Shown in pieces: positions 5,661 to 5,662 of a DNA stretch of 5,662 bases; positions within the stretch are counted from its first letter, which is position 1, and every line of letters begins with the position of its first letter. Below the pieces are notes generated by a model. It made no database searches. It saw only the letters and a program-made list of their open reading frames with translations, and had not been told where the DNA came from. The stretch is from Cytophagales bacterium (GTDB taxonomy: Bacteria; Bacteroidota; Bacteroidia; Cytophagales; Cyclobacteriaceae): the NCBI GenBank assembly GCA_029262935.1, contig JAJCYK010000019.1, positions 1 to 5,662 of the forward strand, given 5' to 3'. The position numbers were made by a program, and so were the translations under genes.

Positions 5661-5662
5661 CG

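Noticed and set aside
1..5662. CRISPR array or effector accompanying the TPR-CHAT protein
   Set aside because: No regularly spaced direct repeats with unique spacers and no Cas-like protein occur here, and the CHAT protein carries a signal peptide, unlike the cytoplasmic Csx29.

Overview
The window looks like Bacteroidota chromosome. It is AT-rich, carries PorT-type outer-membrane beta-barrel proteins, and most of its start codons lack a Shine-Dalgarno sequence. It also has a promoter-like TAnnTTTG box and a sigma / TPR membrane protein / TPR-CHAT gene set of the kind found in Cytophagia, Saprospiria and Flavobacteriia. No finer placement is supportable. There are no RNA genes, insertion sequences, CRISPR repeats or phage features.

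Layout: positions 1-1050 hold two minus-strand beta-barrel genes in a tight operon (2-nt gap); the second runs off the left edge. Positions 1051-1266 are a divergent AT-rich promoter region. From 1267 to 2564 on the plus strand lie an ECF-type sigma factor and, 2 nt later, a single-pass membrane protein with an anti-sigma-like N-terminus and periplasmic TPRs. Facing them is a 1016-residue TPR-CHAT caspase-like protease (5611-2561, minus). Its stop codon overlaps that of the TPR membrane protein, so the two transcription units are convergent with no spacer. The last 51 bases are the protease gene's 5' flank.

How they may work together (inference): the TPR protein would hold the sigma factor at the inner membrane. 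The CHAT protein has a signal peptide, a C-terminal membrane anchor and an intact His/Cys dyad, so it would sit on the periplasmic side, where it could bind or cut the TPR protein and release sigma. A 13-bp sequence is shared, in correct orientation, just upstream of both the sigma gene and the CHAT gene, and its 8-bp core also lies upstream of the beta-barrel operon. This suggests one shared control circuit for all three transcription units. The logic resembles type III-E CRISPR (Craspase), where a TPR-CHAT protease acts on a protein that inhibits an ECF sigma factor, but here there is no CRISPR and the site of action would be the envelope.
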